64,000 bases of DNA, taken from positions 2,604,001 through 2,668,000 of the forward strand of contig NZ_CP043909.1 in the NCBI RefSeq assembly GCF_008630915.1, given 5' to 3'. The stretch comes from Acinetobacter suaedae. GTDB taxonomy: Bacteria > Pseudomonadota > Gammaproteobacteria > Pseudomonadales > Moraxellaceae. The number at the start of each line of letters is the position of its first letter. Position 1 is the first letter of the stretch. This document shows positions 29,256 to 38,216 of the stretch, piece after piece. The notes beneath the pieces were generated by a model, which saw nothing but the letters and a program-made list of their open reading frames with translations, made no database searches and was not told where the DNA came from. The position numbers were made by a program, and so were the translations under genes.

Positions 29256-29872
29256 ACGGAACCCTTTTTTTCAATCAAAAGTGCGAAACTCACACTGGAT
29301 AGTTACAGACCAATGGCATAAAGGATTGATCAACCTCTTTATGATCCATATTTCGTTTTAAAACTGATCATTCAGCCCCATTTCAAAATCTATTGCCGCT
29401 CCATAAAAGACTTACTCCTCCCTTCTAGCGGTTATGGCATAAGCCTCAGCTTTTATTAGATTTTCAACAAAATAATGCGATGCTTTATTGTTCGATTTAT
29501 TATCAATACTGGTCTTTTAACCTATTGTTCATTTGTTCAAAGTGGTTCACATTTTCGAATTGATCTCGATACGCTGTCTTATCTGCGTGTGTATAGATAA
29601 AATTCATAAAATATCAATATCTAAGGCACACAACCCTATAGGCTTAAACAGTTTCAATGATCTTGTAATTCCAGAATGATCACTTCATCGAAACAATGAG
29701 ATAGAAGATTAAATGATACATTATAACATAACAATTGGTGGATTTATAACATAAAATTTAATTCTGTTAATATAGAAATTGAATGCTTGATATAAAAATG
29801 TTCGTTTCAAAAGTTTTATTGTTTTCTTACTGGTTCTCTTTTTTACGCATAGGTTCCACGACATTAACCCAT
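29256..29872. other. Long noncoding gap between the ABC operon and tyrB
   Basis: About 620 bp, AT-rich, without a credible ORF on either strand. It must hold the promoter of the minus-strand ABC operon, but no clear -35/-10 pair or operator could be assigned. The tyrB terminator begins at 29873. Possibly a decayed gene; no recognisable remnant is seen. Confidence 0.5.
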
Positions 29873-29905
29873 AAAAAAAATAGAGCCATCAGGCTCTATT
29901 TTTTT
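29873..29905 (-). terminator. Terminator of tyrB
   Basis: A8, TAGAGCC, loop ATCA, GGCTCTA, T7: a strong intrinsic terminator 8 nt beyond the tyrB stop. Shares a 31-nt identical core with 25626-25656. Confidence 0.88.
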
Positions 29906-29912
29906 GATCTAT

Positions 29913-31127
29913 TCAAGCTGTTATAGCCGATTTCGCCAGAACTTCAGCCATCGCTTTGGCAACTTTATACACATTGTTCATGTTGAGACCTGCAACGCAG
30001 ATACGACCACTGCGCACAAGGTAAATGGCATATTCTTCACGTAAGGTGTCGACTTGCTCGCCTGTCAAACCTGTGTAGCTGAACATGCCTTTTTGGTTTA
30101 CAAGGTAGCTAAAATCACGGTCAGGAAGTGCTTTAGTCAACTCATCTTTTAAGATGCTACGCATTTTGATAATACGCTCGCGCATCTCTTTCACTTCGCC
30201 TTGCCATTGTTGATTCAGATCAGCGTCATTTAATACTTGATCAACCAACCATGCACCAGTTGTTGGTGGGCTAGAGTAGATACGACGTACTGTTGCTTTT
30301 AATTGACCGAATGTGCATTGTGCTGCTTCAGCATCGTCACATACGAAAGTTAAACCACCAACACGCTCACCATAAAGTGAGAAGATTTTAGAGAATGAGT
30401 TGCTGACGATGAAGTTCAAACCTGCTTGGTCTAAAGCACGAATTGCATAAGCATCTTGCTCCATACCATCGCCAAAGCCTTGGTAAGCGATGTCGAGGAA
30501 TGGGATGAGGTTACGCTCTTTTAATACCGCAATCACTTGATCCCACTGTGCTGGATTTAAATCCGCACCTGTCGGGTTGTGGCAGCATGGGTGTAATAAC
30601 ACGATGCTTTGTTCTGGCAACGTTTTTAGTGTTGATAACATGCCATCAAAATCAACGCCACGTGTTTCTGCATCGAAGTATGGGTAGAAGTTGCTCTTGA
30701 TGCCAGCACCGTTAAAGATTGCCACATGGTTGTCCCATGTTGGTTGGCTCACCCACACTTCTGAATTTGGGAAGTAAGTTTTTAAGAAATCTGCACCAAC
30801 TTTTAATGCACCTGAACCACCAAGAGTTTGGATGGTTGCAACACGACCTTGTTGAATTGCAGGGCTATTTGCACCAAACAACAACGCCTGAATCGCATCA
30901 CGGTAAGGTTTAAAACCTTCCATTGGAAGATAAAGTTTGGTTTGAGTATTTTTAGGTGCAATACGTTTTTGCGCTTCGATAATGGTATCGAGCTGTGGAA
31001 CGATACTGTCCTCGTTGTAATACAAACCAATACTTAAATTAACCTTTTCAGCGCGTGAATCAGCATTAAACTGTTCCATTAACGAGAGGATTGGATCGCC
31101 TGCATAAGGTGGGATATGTTGAAACAT
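29913..31127 (-). CDS. tyrB: Aromatic amino acid aminotransferase
   Basis: PLP enzyme (404 aa) of the aspartate aminotransferase Ia group, converting tyrosine and phenylalanine to 4-hydroxyphenylpyruvate and phenylpyruvate. The start [16 protein letters not shown] aligns with the E. coli TyrB/AspC start, so the ATG four codons upstream (31139) is rejected; AGGA lies about 11 nt before the chosen [18 protein letters not shown] binds the cofactor phosphate, [12 protein letters not shown] is the conserved NPTG region, and [18 protein letters not shown] contains the PLP Lys and the following Arg. Its neighbours aroP, fahA-maiA and hppD point to tyrosine catabolism, though it can also serve biosynthesis. 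Confidence 0.92.
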   Translation of the reverse strand: MFQHIPPYAGDPILSLMEQFNADSRAEKVNLSIGLYYNEDSIVPQLDTIIEAQKRIAPKNTQTKLYLPMEGFKPYRDAIQALLFGANSPAIQQGRVATIQTLGGSGALKVGADFLKTYFPNSEVWVSQPTWDNHVAIFNGAGIKSNFYPYFDAETRGVDFDGMLSTLKTLPEQSIVLLHPCCHNPTGADLNPAQWDQVIAVLKERNLIPFLDIAYQGFGDGMEQDAYAIRALDQAGLNFIVSNSFSKIFSLYGERVGGLTFVCDDAEAAQCTFGQLKATVRRIYSSPPTTGAWLVDQVLNDADLNQQWQGEVKEMRERIIKMRSILKDELTKALPDRDFSYLVNQKGMFSYTGLTGEQVDTLREEYAIYLVRSGRICVAGLNMNNVYKVAKAMAEVLAKSAITA

Positions 31128-31192
31128 TAAACAATTCATCCTTTTATTGAATCACACTCATGCACATGAGGTTCTTCATTCAATTGATCAAT

Positions 31193-31225
31193 AAAAATAT
31201 AGGACTGAGTATGACTCAGCCCTAT
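31193..31225 (-). terminator. Terminator of the aromatic amino acid permease gene
   Basis: ATAGGACTGAG (31199-31209), loop TATGA, CTCAGCCCTAT (31215-31225): 11-bp stem with one mismatch, followed on the minus strand by ATTTTTAT. It lies 29 nt after the permease stop. Confidence 0.75.
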
Positions 31226-31253
31226 TGAGAAAGACTTTCAAAAATATTAGAAA

Positions 31254-32639
31254 TTAATCCGTACCTAAAGCAACGCTAGGTTGAGCATTTTTCAATTTTC
31301 GTAACTTCACAGCATAGGCCAACATGAGACAGAGAATCCATGCAGGAATCATCATCACAGCGATACGCATATCTGGTGAAAGCGACATCACGACTAAAAT
31401 ACCCAGCATAAAGACAATACACAGATAGTTACTAAATGGATAAGCAATGCTTGGGAATTTAGTGGTCTGTCTTTGTGTCTGCATCGCTTTACGGAACTTG
31501 AGATGGGTCCATGAAATCACGATCCAGTTAATGACAATCGCAGCGACAACCAACATCATCAATAACGCAAAGGCTTTTTGTGGGAATAGGTAGTTGATCA
31601 CTACACATAACACTGTCACAAAAGCAGAGACCAATACCGCATTGGTTGGAATACCACGTTTATTGATCTGCTTTAAGAATTTTGGAGCATTGCCCTGCTG
31701 AGCCAAACCTAACAACATACGGCTGCTACAATAACTTGTACCGTTATATACCGAAACAGCAGCAGTCAAAATGACGAAGTTCAGCATCGTCGCTACACCG
31801 TGGCTGTCCAAAGAAGCAAATACCATCACAAAAGGACTACCGCCTTCTGCCATTTGGTTCCAAGGGAACAATGCAAACAGAATAAATAACGTAGCGATAT
31901 AAAAAATCAGAATACGGTAAATAATTTGGTTAACGGCTTTAGGTAAAGTTTTATCTGGATCACGCGCTTCTGCTGCCGTAATACCAAACAATTCAATTCC
32001 ACCGAAAGCAAAGATAATCACCGCCATCGCCATGATTAGTCCTTCAACACCAAATGGGAAGAAACCACCCAATGCCCAAAGATTACTAATCCCCGCTTGT
32101 GGACCAGCTGTACCTGTTGCCAACAAATAAGAACCGAAGCCAATCATGGCTAAAATGGCTAAAATTTTGACGATAGAGAACCAAAACTCCATTTCGCCAA
32201 AGAGTTTGACATGTAATAAGTTGATACCGTTAATTAACAGGAAAAACGCCAATGCGGATGCCCATGTTGGAATCTCGGGCCACCAATATTGAATATAGAG
32301 TCCAATTGCAGTCAGCTCTGCCATACAGACCAGAATATTGAGTACCCAATAATTCCAGCCTGACATAAAGCCAGCAAATGAACCCCAATATTTGTGTGCA
32401 AAATGACTAAAAGAACCACTCACTGGCTCTTGAACCACCATTTCACCTAACTGTCGCATCATCATGAATGCAATAAATCCTGCGATTGCATAACCCAAGA
32501 TGACGGACGGACCTGCGAGCTTAATCGATTGAGAGATACCGAGAAATAACCCTGTACCAATTGCCCCACCTAGCGCGATAAGCTGGATGTGCCGATTGCT
32601 CAAACCGTGTTTCAGGTTTCCTTGCTGTTGATTTGACAT
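31254..32639 (-). CDS. Amino acid permease, AroP/PheP-like
   Basis: 461-aa APC-superfamily proton symporter with twelve hydrophobic segments. HIQLIALGGAIGTGLFLGIS at the start of helix 1 is the hallmark of the AroP/LysP/ProY group, and MRQLGEMVVQEPVSGSFSHFA continues it. Aromatic amino acids are the likely substrate from the context between tyrB and the fah operon and from a copy of the putative tyrosine operator at 32682-32696, 43 bp upstream. ProY-type proline specificity is the alternative. Confidence 0.82.
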   Translation of the reverse strand: MSNQQQGNLKHGLSNRHIQLIALGGAIGTGLFLGISQSIKLAGPSVILGYAIAGFIAFMMMRQLGEMVVQEPVSGSFSHFAHKYWGSFAGFMSGWNYWVLNILVCMAELTAIGLYIQYWWPEIPTWASALAFFLLINGINLLHVKLFGEMEFWFSIVKILAILAMIGFGSYLLATGTAGPQAGISNLWALGGFFPFGVEGLIMAMAVIIFAFGGIELFGITAAEARDPDKTLPKAVNQIIYRILIFYIATLFILFALFPWNQMAEGGSPFVMVFASLDSHGVATMLNFVILTAAVSVYNGTSYCSSRMLLGLAQQGNAPKFLKQINKRGIPTNAVLVSAFVTVLCVVINYLFPQKAFALLMMLVVAAIVINWIVISWTHLKFRKAMQTQRQTTKFPSIAYPFSNYLCIVFMLGILVVMSLSPDMRIAVMMIPAWILCLMLAYAVKLRKLKNAQPSVALGTD

Positions 32640-32681
32640 ATGATTATTCTCATCCTTGTCACGTAATTTTCTTATCCAAAA

Positions 32682-32696
32682 TTACGTATATCATAA
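32682..32696 (-). promoter_or_regulatory. Putative tyrosine-regulon operator before the aroP-like gene
   Basis: TTACGTATATCATAA matches 13 of 15 positions of TTAYGYAWTRCRTAA, the pattern derived from the fahA and hppD sites. It lies 43 bp before the permease start. Confidence 0.45.
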
Positions 32697-32790
32697 ATTA
32701 ATCAGAAATGCCTAGTGTTGATCAAAAAATAATTGATTCACTTTTCTCATAACCGCGCATATAAACAGAAAATTCAACAAATAACAACAA

Positions 32791-32825
32791 TTATGAAATA
32801 TGTAATTAAATTATGTATTGCGTAA
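32791..32825 (+). promoter_or_regulatory. Putative tandem operators before fahA
   Basis: Two 15-bp imperfect palindromes, TTATGAAATATGTAA (32791-32805) and TTATGTATTGCGTAA (32811-32825), spaced 20 bp (two helical turns). The second, with flanking bases 32803-32825, is 22/23 identical to the reverse complement of 37998-38020 before hppD. Such conservation in otherwise unrelated intergenic DNA points to one regulator binding both; the local IclR protein is the first candidate. The remaining part of the 353-bp gap (32640-32992) shows nothing further. Confidence 0.65.
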
Positions 32826-32992
32826 TTAATTATTTTCAGTATGATAGAAATGATCAGCTACGGTTCAGAGCCTTGATGAAGCATAACAAGCACGGTGATT
32901 TTTAAATTTAGCCTTGTTTTTCAAACATCTAATCAAGACTCAAAAATATTTATGGTAAATCCAGACAAAATTAAGACAAGGAAGGCAAACTC

Positions 32993-34300
32993 ATGACACA
33001 GCATTTAACCTCTTTTCTTGAGATTGACTCACAATCTGATTTCACAATTCATAATTTGCCTTATGGAATTTTTAGTGAAAGCAACCCAACACATAAACGT
33101 GTGGGTGTGGCAATTGGTGACTGGGTACTTGACCTTGCAGCCTTAACAGCACATGGCTTATTAAAAATTGAAGGAAATCAAGATTATTTCAATCAGCCAA
33201 CACTGAACGCTTTTATCGAATCAGGTAAACACAACTGGCAATACGTGCGTCAGACCTTACAAAACTTGTTGTCTGCCAACAACCCAACCCTGCGTGACAA
33301 TGCGGAACTACGTACTTTAGTTTTACGTCCACAAAATGCGGTAACTTTACACTTACCAATCCATGTTCCAGGTTATACCGATTTTTATTCATCTAAAGAA
33401 CATGCCACCAATGTCGGTACCATGTTCAGAGACCCAAAGAATGCCCTATTACCTAACTGGAGTGAGTTACCAGTCGGTTATAACGGTCGTGCCAGTTCTG
33501 TGATTGTGAGTGGTACTGATATTGTCCGTCCATCTGGACAAATCAAATTACCGAATAGCGAGCGTCCAGTTTTCTCTGCAACACGTAAACTCGATTTTGA
33601 GTTAGAAACTGCATTTATCGTGGGTAAACCAACAAGCTTAGGACAGCCCATAGCGATTGAAGATGCTTGGGATCATATTTTTGGTATGGTGTTATTAAAT
33701 GACTGGTCTGCACGTGATATCCAACAATGGGAATACGTGCCATTAGGACCATTTAATGCCAAAACTTTTGCCAGCGCGATTTCACCATGGGTAGTGACTA
33801 TGGATGCATTGGAACCTTTCAAAGTCAGAGGTCCAGTACAACAACCGCAGCCTCTCAGCTATTTACAAGAAAATATCGCCAACAGTTACGATATTCAACT
33901 CAGTGTCGAAATTCAAAGCCCGAAATCACAAACCGCCGATGTGATCTGTCAGACCAACTTTAAATATATGTACTGGTCGATGGCACAACAACTCACTCAC
34001 CACACCATTGCAGGTTGTAATGTCCAAGTTGGTGATCTAATGGGTTCAGGTACGATCTCCGGACCAACAGAAGATTCTTATGGTAGTTTGCTTGAGCTGA
34101 CATGGAATACCACCAAACCACTTACCCTTGCCAATGGTGAGCAGCGTGGTTTCTTGGAAGATGGTGATCGCGTCATTATGAAGGGTCACTGTGAAAAAGA
34201 TGGTATTCGTATTGGTTTTGGCCAAGTCGAAAATACCATTCTTGCAGCACATCGCTTTGACTTTCAGGAAACTGAGGAAGTGAGCTATGAAACTGTATAG
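32993..34300 (+). CDS. fahA: Fumarylacetoacetase
   Basis: Final enzyme of tyrosine breakdown, splitting fumarylacetoacetate into fumarate and acetoacetate (435 aa). Motifs: the PGYTDFYSSKEHATNVGTMFR active-site block, the metal-binding ELETAFIVG, VLLNDWSARDIQQWEYVPLGP, and DLMGSGTISGP. An N-terminal SH3-like region precedes the catalytic beta-fold. RBS AAGGAAGG is about 8 nt upstream. First gene of the fahA-maiA-VOC operon; it overlaps maiA by 14 nt. Confidence 0.95.
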   Translation: MTQHLTSFLEIDSQSDFTIHNLPYGIFSESNPTHKRVGVAIGDWVLDLAALTAHGLLKIEGNQDYFNQPTLNAFIESGKHNWQYVRQTLQNLLSANNPTLRDNAELRTLVLRPQNAVTLHLPIHVPGYTDFYSSKEHATNVGTMFRDPKNALLPNWSELPVGYNGRASSVIVSGTDIVRPSGQIKLPNSERPVFSATRKLDFELETAFIVGKPTSLGQPIAIEDAWDHIFGMVLLNDWSARDIQQWEYVPLGPFNAKTFASAISPWVVTMDALEPFKVRGPVQQPQPLSYLQENIANSYDIQLSVEIQSPKSQTADVICQTNFKYMYWSMAQQLTHHTIAGCNVQVGDLMGSGTISGPTEDSYGSLLELTWNTTKPLTLANGEQRGFLEDGDRVIMKGHCEKDGIRIGFGQVENTILAAHRFDFQETEEVSYETV

Positions 34301-34919
34301 CTATTTCCGTAGTTCAGCCGCCTTTCGGGTACGAATTGCACTCAACCTAAAAGCACTTGCCTATGACACGCAGGCAGTGCATTTGGTTAAAAATGAGCAA
34401 CAACTGGCAGATTATCAAGCACTGAATCCGAGCCAGTTGGTACCTACCCTCGTGGATGCGGATCAACCGTTACTTCAGTCCATCAGTATCTTGGAATATC
34501 TGGAAGAAGCCTATCCAGCGATTGCTTTATTACCAAAGGATCTTGTTGATCGCGCTCAAGTGCGTGCATTTGCTCAAGCCATCGCTTGTGATATCCATCC
34601 ACTCAACAACCTAAGAGTGTTGAAATACTTACAACATGAACTTGCACTCGATGATACTCAAAAAAATCACTGGTATCAGCATTGGATTATTGAAGGTTTC
34701 CGTAGTTTAGAGACACAACTCAGCCAATCCAATGGTCAGTTTTGTTTTGGTACACAAGCAACTTTTGCCGATTGCTGTTTGATCCCACAAGTCTATAACG
34801 CCAAACGTTTTAAAGTAGATTTGAGCGGATTTCCAAAAATTGAATCGATTTATCAACACTGTATGGCGCTTCCAGCATTTCATCAAGCTGCCCCTGAACA
34901 ACAACCCGATTGGGAATAA
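34287..34919 (+). CDS. maiA: Maleylacetoacetate isomerase
   Basis: Zeta-class glutathione S-transferase (210 aa) that isomerises maleylacetoacetate to fumarylacetoacetate using glutathione. The class signature SYFRSSAAFRVRIALNLK is at the N-terminus, LNPSQLVPTLVD binds glutathione, and ATFADCCLIPQVYNAKRFKVDL is typical of the C-terminal helical domain. It overlaps fahA by 14 nt, indicating translational coupling, and acts immediately before it in the pathway. Confidence 0.94.
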   Translation: MKLYSYFRSSAAFRVRIALNLKALAYDTQAVHLVKNEQQLADYQALNPSQLVPTLVDADQPLLQSISILEYLEEAYPAIALLPKDLVDRAQVRAFAQAIACDIHPLNNLRVLKYLQHELALDDTQKNHWYQHWIIEGFRSLETQLSQSNGQFCFGTQATFADCCLIPQVYNAKRFKVDLSGFPKIESIYQHCMALPAFHQAAPEQQPDWE

Positions 34920-34939
34920 AGATAAAAAGGAGCTTTATC

Positions 34940-35488
34940 ATGACATTTGCAATTAAAAAGATTCACCACGTTGCCTACCGCTGCAAAGATGCCAAAGAAA
35001 CAGTGGAATGGTACAAAACCATGTTGAATATGGATTTTATTTTGGCATTTGCCGAAGATCATGTCCCTTCAACCAAAGCCTTTGATCCTTATATGCATTT
35101 ATTCCTCGATGCAGGTCAAGGAAATGTTTTAGCCTTCTTTGAGTTACCAACACAGCCCGAAATGGGACGTGATGAAAACACCCCTCAATGGGTACAACAT
35201 ATTGCCTTTGAAGTTGAAGACCAAGCCACATTATTAAGAGCCAAAGAACATCTTGAAGCAAATGGTGTAAAGGTCCTTGGCGTGACCAATCATGGCATTT
35301 TCCATTCAATTTACTTCTTTGATCCAAATGGTCATCGTTTAGAACTCACCTATAACGATATTCATGCCGATGCCAAGATTGCACGTATTACTGAAGAAAT
35401 GAAAACTGAAATGTTAGAGGAATGGAGCCGAACCAAACGTGCCCCTCAACATACTCATTTTCTGCATGAAGAAGAGTTAGGCGTCTAA
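34940..35488 (+). CDS. VOC-family (glyoxalase/extradiol dioxygenase fold) protein of the tyrosine operon
   Basis: 182-aa protein from the ATG at 34940, which has AAGGAG 7 nt upstream (an in-frame ATG at 34910 overlapping maiA is less likely). Two beta-alpha-beta modules are visible; candidate metal ligands are His10 (IHHVAYRC), Glu68 (VLAFFEL), His87 (VQHIAFEV) and Glu135 (GHRLELTY), in the order used by VOC metalloenzymes. The C-terminal 40 residues are charged. It is the third gene of an operon whose other products handle maleylacetoacetate and fumarylacetoacetate. Since no canonical homogentisate dioxygenase (hmgA) lies here, ring cleavage is a tempting role, but a glyoxalase or isomerase is equally compatible. 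Confidence 0.8.
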   Translation: MTFAIKKIHHVAYRCKDAKETVEWYKTMLNMDFILAFAEDHVPSTKAFDPYMHLFLDAGQGNVLAFFELPTQPEMGRDENTPQWVQHIAFEVEDQATLLRAKEHLEANGVKVLGVTNHGIFHSIYFFDPNGHRLELTYNDIHADAKIARITEEMKTEMLEEWSRTKRAPQHTHFLHEEELGV

Positions 35489-35576
35489 GCATGATCACTG
35501 TGAATAGAATGTCATTGAAAGATCTCATCACAAAAGTCTTAACAATGCATCGATTCACAGTATAAATGTAAGATTG

Positions 35577-35616
35577 ATCGACATTGGAGTAGATTTGCTT
35601 CAATGTCGATTTTTTA
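35577..35616 (+). terminator. Terminator of the fahA operon
   Basis: ATCGACATTG (35577-35586) pairs perfectly with CAATGTCGAT (35601-35610), followed by a run of T. It ends the fahA-maiA-VOC unit. The rest of 35489-35846 holds a weak long-range inverted repeat (ACTGTGAAT at 35497 with ATTCACAGT at 35553) and the unassigned iclR promoter. Confidence 0.8.
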
Positions 35617-35846
35617 TGGTCGAATATTGGCTGTGCTGAGACAGAAATCTGGTCGTCTGTTTTGCGACAAACACAATACTATCTCAACACAAAGCATTGT
35701 ATGCTTATGCAATTCACCTATTTAAGTCATTAAAAAAGGTGATTTCTATTTTGTAACATGCTCAGGCATGATGTGTTGAACATTGAAACCATCTATTCAA
35801 ATCAAACGAATACGGCTAGATATCATGTGTATAAAGGGTTTATTGA

Positions 35847-36626
35847 ATGATTGAAGAAAAGTTATCTGGTGGAGTTCAATCACTAGAGGTGGGTTTATCT
35901 GTACTCAATGCCCTTTTAGAACACAATAAACCCATTATATTAAAAGAGCTCTCCAGTAAACTGGATATGCATCCGGCTAAGGTTCACCGCTATTTAGTGA
36001 GCTTGATTCGGATGAATTACGCCAAACAGCTTGATGATGGTCAATATGCACTCGGTGATCAAGCATGGCGGTTGGGTCTAAACTGCATCCAACATACCGA
36101 TGTACTACAGCTGGTGCAACATTTAATTTATGAGCTACAAAGCAAAATTGGCTGTGGTATTCAAATCAGCAAATGGTCGCCGAAAGGCCCATTGGTGGTT
36201 CAGTCGATTGAGTCTAATCATCCAATTTCAATCGTGACCAAAGTTGGTTCGATCATGCCATTGGTCAACTCTGCTGCTGGTCGTATTTTTGCCTCTTACC
36301 TACCTGAAGCGGTGATTCAACCCTTGATACATGCTGAATGGGAAAGAGCTGCACATCATCACTATGCGATCAAACCTGCGAACTGGGATGAGTTCAAAAA
36401 TCTCAAAGAAAATATCTTAGATAATGGAATGGCAATCGCCCAAGGTGACTTACTGGTTGGGATCAATGCAGTTGGACTACCGATCTTCAATGCGCATCAA
36501 GCGATGGAATTTTGTATCGTTGCATTGGATAGTGAAATGTTTTTCCCAGTCCATGAAGGTAGCGAAAAGCTCGAACTTTTCAAACGAGAAGTGGCAGCAA
36601 TCAATCAATATATCAAGACACGTTAA
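35847..36626 (+). CDS. IclR-family transcriptional regulator, likely of tyrosine catabolism
   Basis: 259-aa regulator. The N-terminal winged helix (about residues 10-75) has SLEVGLSVLNALLEHNKPIILKELSSKLDMHPAKVHRYLVSL; the C-terminal effector domain (about 90-255) includes GSIMPLVNSAAGRIFASYLP and the late AVGLPIFNAHQAMEFCIVAL block of IclR proteins. It is flanked by fahA-maiA-VOC and hppD, so it is the obvious candidate to bind the tandem palindromes before fahA and hppD with an aromatic ligand such as homogentisate or hydroxyphenylpyruvate. No copy of that palindrome was seen before its own gene. Confidence 0.87.
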   Translation: MIEEKLSGGVQSLEVGLSVLNALLEHNKPIILKELSSKLDMHPAKVHRYLVSLIRMNYAKQLDDGQYALGDQAWRLGLNCIQHTDVLQLVQHLIYELQSKIGCGIQISKWSPKGPLVVQSIESNHPISIVTKVGSIMPLVNSAAGRIFASYLPEAVIQPLIHAEWERAAHHHYAIKPANWDEFKNLKENILDNGMAIAQGDLLVGINAVGLPIFNAHQAMEFCIVALDSEMFFPVHEGSEKLELFKREVAAINQYIKTR

Positions 36627-36647
36627 TTCAAATCGTTTCCCCCATAA

Positions 36648-36679
36648 AAAAAGCCAAGAAATTGATTTCTTGGCTTTTT
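36648..36679. terminator. Bidirectional terminator between iclR and hppD
   Basis: AAAAAGCCAAGAAAT (36648-36662) and ATTTCTTGGCTTTTT (36665-36679) form a perfect 15-bp stem with a 2-nt centre; A-run and T-run flanks let it stop both convergent genes. Confidence 0.9.
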
Positions 36680-36699
36680 GCTTTGGATCTTTAAACGAA

Positions 36700-37755
36700 T
36701 TATTTGGTTTCTAACACACCACGGCGAATCTGATCACGCTCAATCGATTCAAATAGTGCTTTGAAGTTACCTTCACCAAAACCATCGTCATCTTTACGTT
36801 GGATAAACTCAAAGAACACAGGTCCGAGCATATTTTGAGAGAAGATTTGTAATAACAATTTCTTCTGACCGTCTTTGGTATTTCCATCCAACAAAATACC
36901 ACGCTTTTGCAGCTCTTCTGTTGGCTCACCATGCTCTGGTAGACGCTCCTTCAACATTTCATAATAAGTTTCAGGCGGTGGCGTCATAAACTCAAGCCCT
37001 AAGCCTTTTAACTTATCCCAAGTTGAAATCAAGTCATCGGTGATAAAAGCAATGTGCTGAATGCCTTCACCATTGAAATCAGACAGGAATTCTGCAATCT
37101 GACCGTTACCCTTGTCTGAATCTTCATTCAGAGGAATACGAATCATGCCATCTGGAGCTGTCAATGCTTTAGAGGTTAAGCCCGTATATTCACCTTTGAT
37201 ATCAAAGTAACGAATTTCTTGGAAGTTGAAAATCTTCTCATAGAAATTCGCCCAATACTCCATACGACCTTTATAAACATTGTGAGTCAAATGATCGATC
37301 TCATTTAAGCCAGCGCCTTTTGGATTCTTCTCGACATCATCAAAGAAGATGAAATCATTTTCATAAATGTCACGATCCACAAGGAAGATTGGCATGCCAC
37401 CAATGCCTTTAATCGCAGGGATATTCAGCTCCATTGGACCCGCTTGCGAGTACATTGGCTCAGCACCAAGCTCAACTGCTTTCTTAAATGCTTTTGCTGC
37501 ATCACGGGTTCTAAAGCCCATCGCACACGCTGATGGCCCATGTTCTTTAAAGAAGAAAGAAGCATAAGATTCAGGCTGGTAATTCAAAATGATATTGATA
37601 TTGCCTTGGCGCCATAAATAAACTTTTTTAGACTTATGCTTTGCGACTTTGGTAAAACCAATGGTCTCAAAAATTTGATCTAATCCATTTTCCGTCGATA
37701 CAAACTCAATAAAAGCAAATCCACATAATTCTAATGGGTTATCTAAAATGTCCAT
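36700..37755 (-). CDS. hppD: 4-Hydroxyphenylpyruvate dioxygenase
   Basis: Non-heme iron enzyme (351 aa) turning 4-hydroxyphenylpyruvate into homogentisate. Two VOC-type domains; the catalytic C-terminal one carries the Fe ligands His in IDHLTHNV, His in [11 protein letters not shown] and Glu in [11 protein letters not shown]. The final [22 protein letters not shown] is the family's C-terminal gate helix. Size is typical of bacterial HPPD. It is convergent with iclR, and its upstream region carries two operator-like palindromes. Confidence 0.96.
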   Translation of the reverse strand: MDILDNPLELCGFAFIEFVSTENGLDQIFETIGFTKVAKHKSKKVYLWRQGNINIILNYQPESYASFFFKEHGPSACAMGFRTRDAAKAFKKAVELGAEPMYSQAGPMELNIPAIKGIGGMPIFLVDRDIYENDFIFFDDVEKNPKGAGLNEIDHLTHNVYKGRMEYWANFYEKIFNFQEIRYFDIKGEYTGLTSKALTAPDGMIRIPLNEDSDKGNGQIAEFLSDFNGEGIQHIAFITDDLISTWDKLKGLGLEFMTPPPETYYEMLKERLPEHGEPTEELQKRGILLDGNTKDGQKKLLLQIFSQNMLGPVFFEFIQRKDDDGFGEGNFKALFESIERDQIRRGVLETK

Positions 37756-37997
37756 CTAGTTTCCCTTATTTAGATAAATTCATCCGTTTCACACTCGGTT
37801 TTCTTGTGATTGATCTAAATGCTTAAAACATGTCATTTAAATGCCATCAACAACCGCAAGCATGATTAGAAAAGGTTTCCGATGTTTTTATAAATAGGTC
37901 AAAAGCATCCGTGTTGAAACCTTTTCTTCCGTCCATAAGTCAGCCAAATGTAATCATTGGCTCTCAACATAAATTCATGCTACAAGAAACCACAAAT

Positions 37998-38032
37998 TTA
38001 TGCAATACATAATTTAATTATACTATGTGTAA
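37998..38032 (-). promoter_or_regulatory. Putative tandem operators before hppD
   Basis: On the plus strand TTATGCAATACATAA (37998-38012) and TTATACTATGTGTAA (38018-38032) are palindromes 20 bp apart, the same spacing as before fahA. The reverse complement of 37998-38020 matches 32803-32825 at 22 of 23 positions. They lie about 245-275 bp before the hppD start, so either the 5' leader is long or a regulator acts from upstream. Confidence 0.6.
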
Positions 38033-38190
38033 TTTAGTTCTTACTCTTCTGATCTTCAGCTCCGTTGTTTTGCCCTGATCTTAACGCTAGCTTTGCCGTA
38101 TAAATCCACTATATTTAAATCCTAAGCCGCTTTGTGGTCGAGATAAAGGGTAAAATCTATCACTTCAAGAAAATTGTAGAACTTCGCCAA

Positions 38191-38216
38191 CAAATAGTGA
38201 TGCAAGTCACTATTTG
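38191..38216 (+). promoter_or_regulatory. CRP/Vfr-like palindrome upstream of mqo
   Basis: CAAATAGTGA (38191-38200), TGCAAG, TCACTATTTG (38207-38216): perfect 10-bp arms with the GTGA-N6-TCAC core of the CRP family. It lies 258 bp before mqo in the 718-bp hppD-mqo gap (37756-38473). Apart from this and the hppD operators the gap holds no ORF or other clear signal. Confidence 0.5.

Noticed and set aside
35701..35719. Third tandem tyrosine operator before iclR (TTATGCAAT...)
   Set aside because: Only one half matches (11 of 15), and no second copy at 20 bp.
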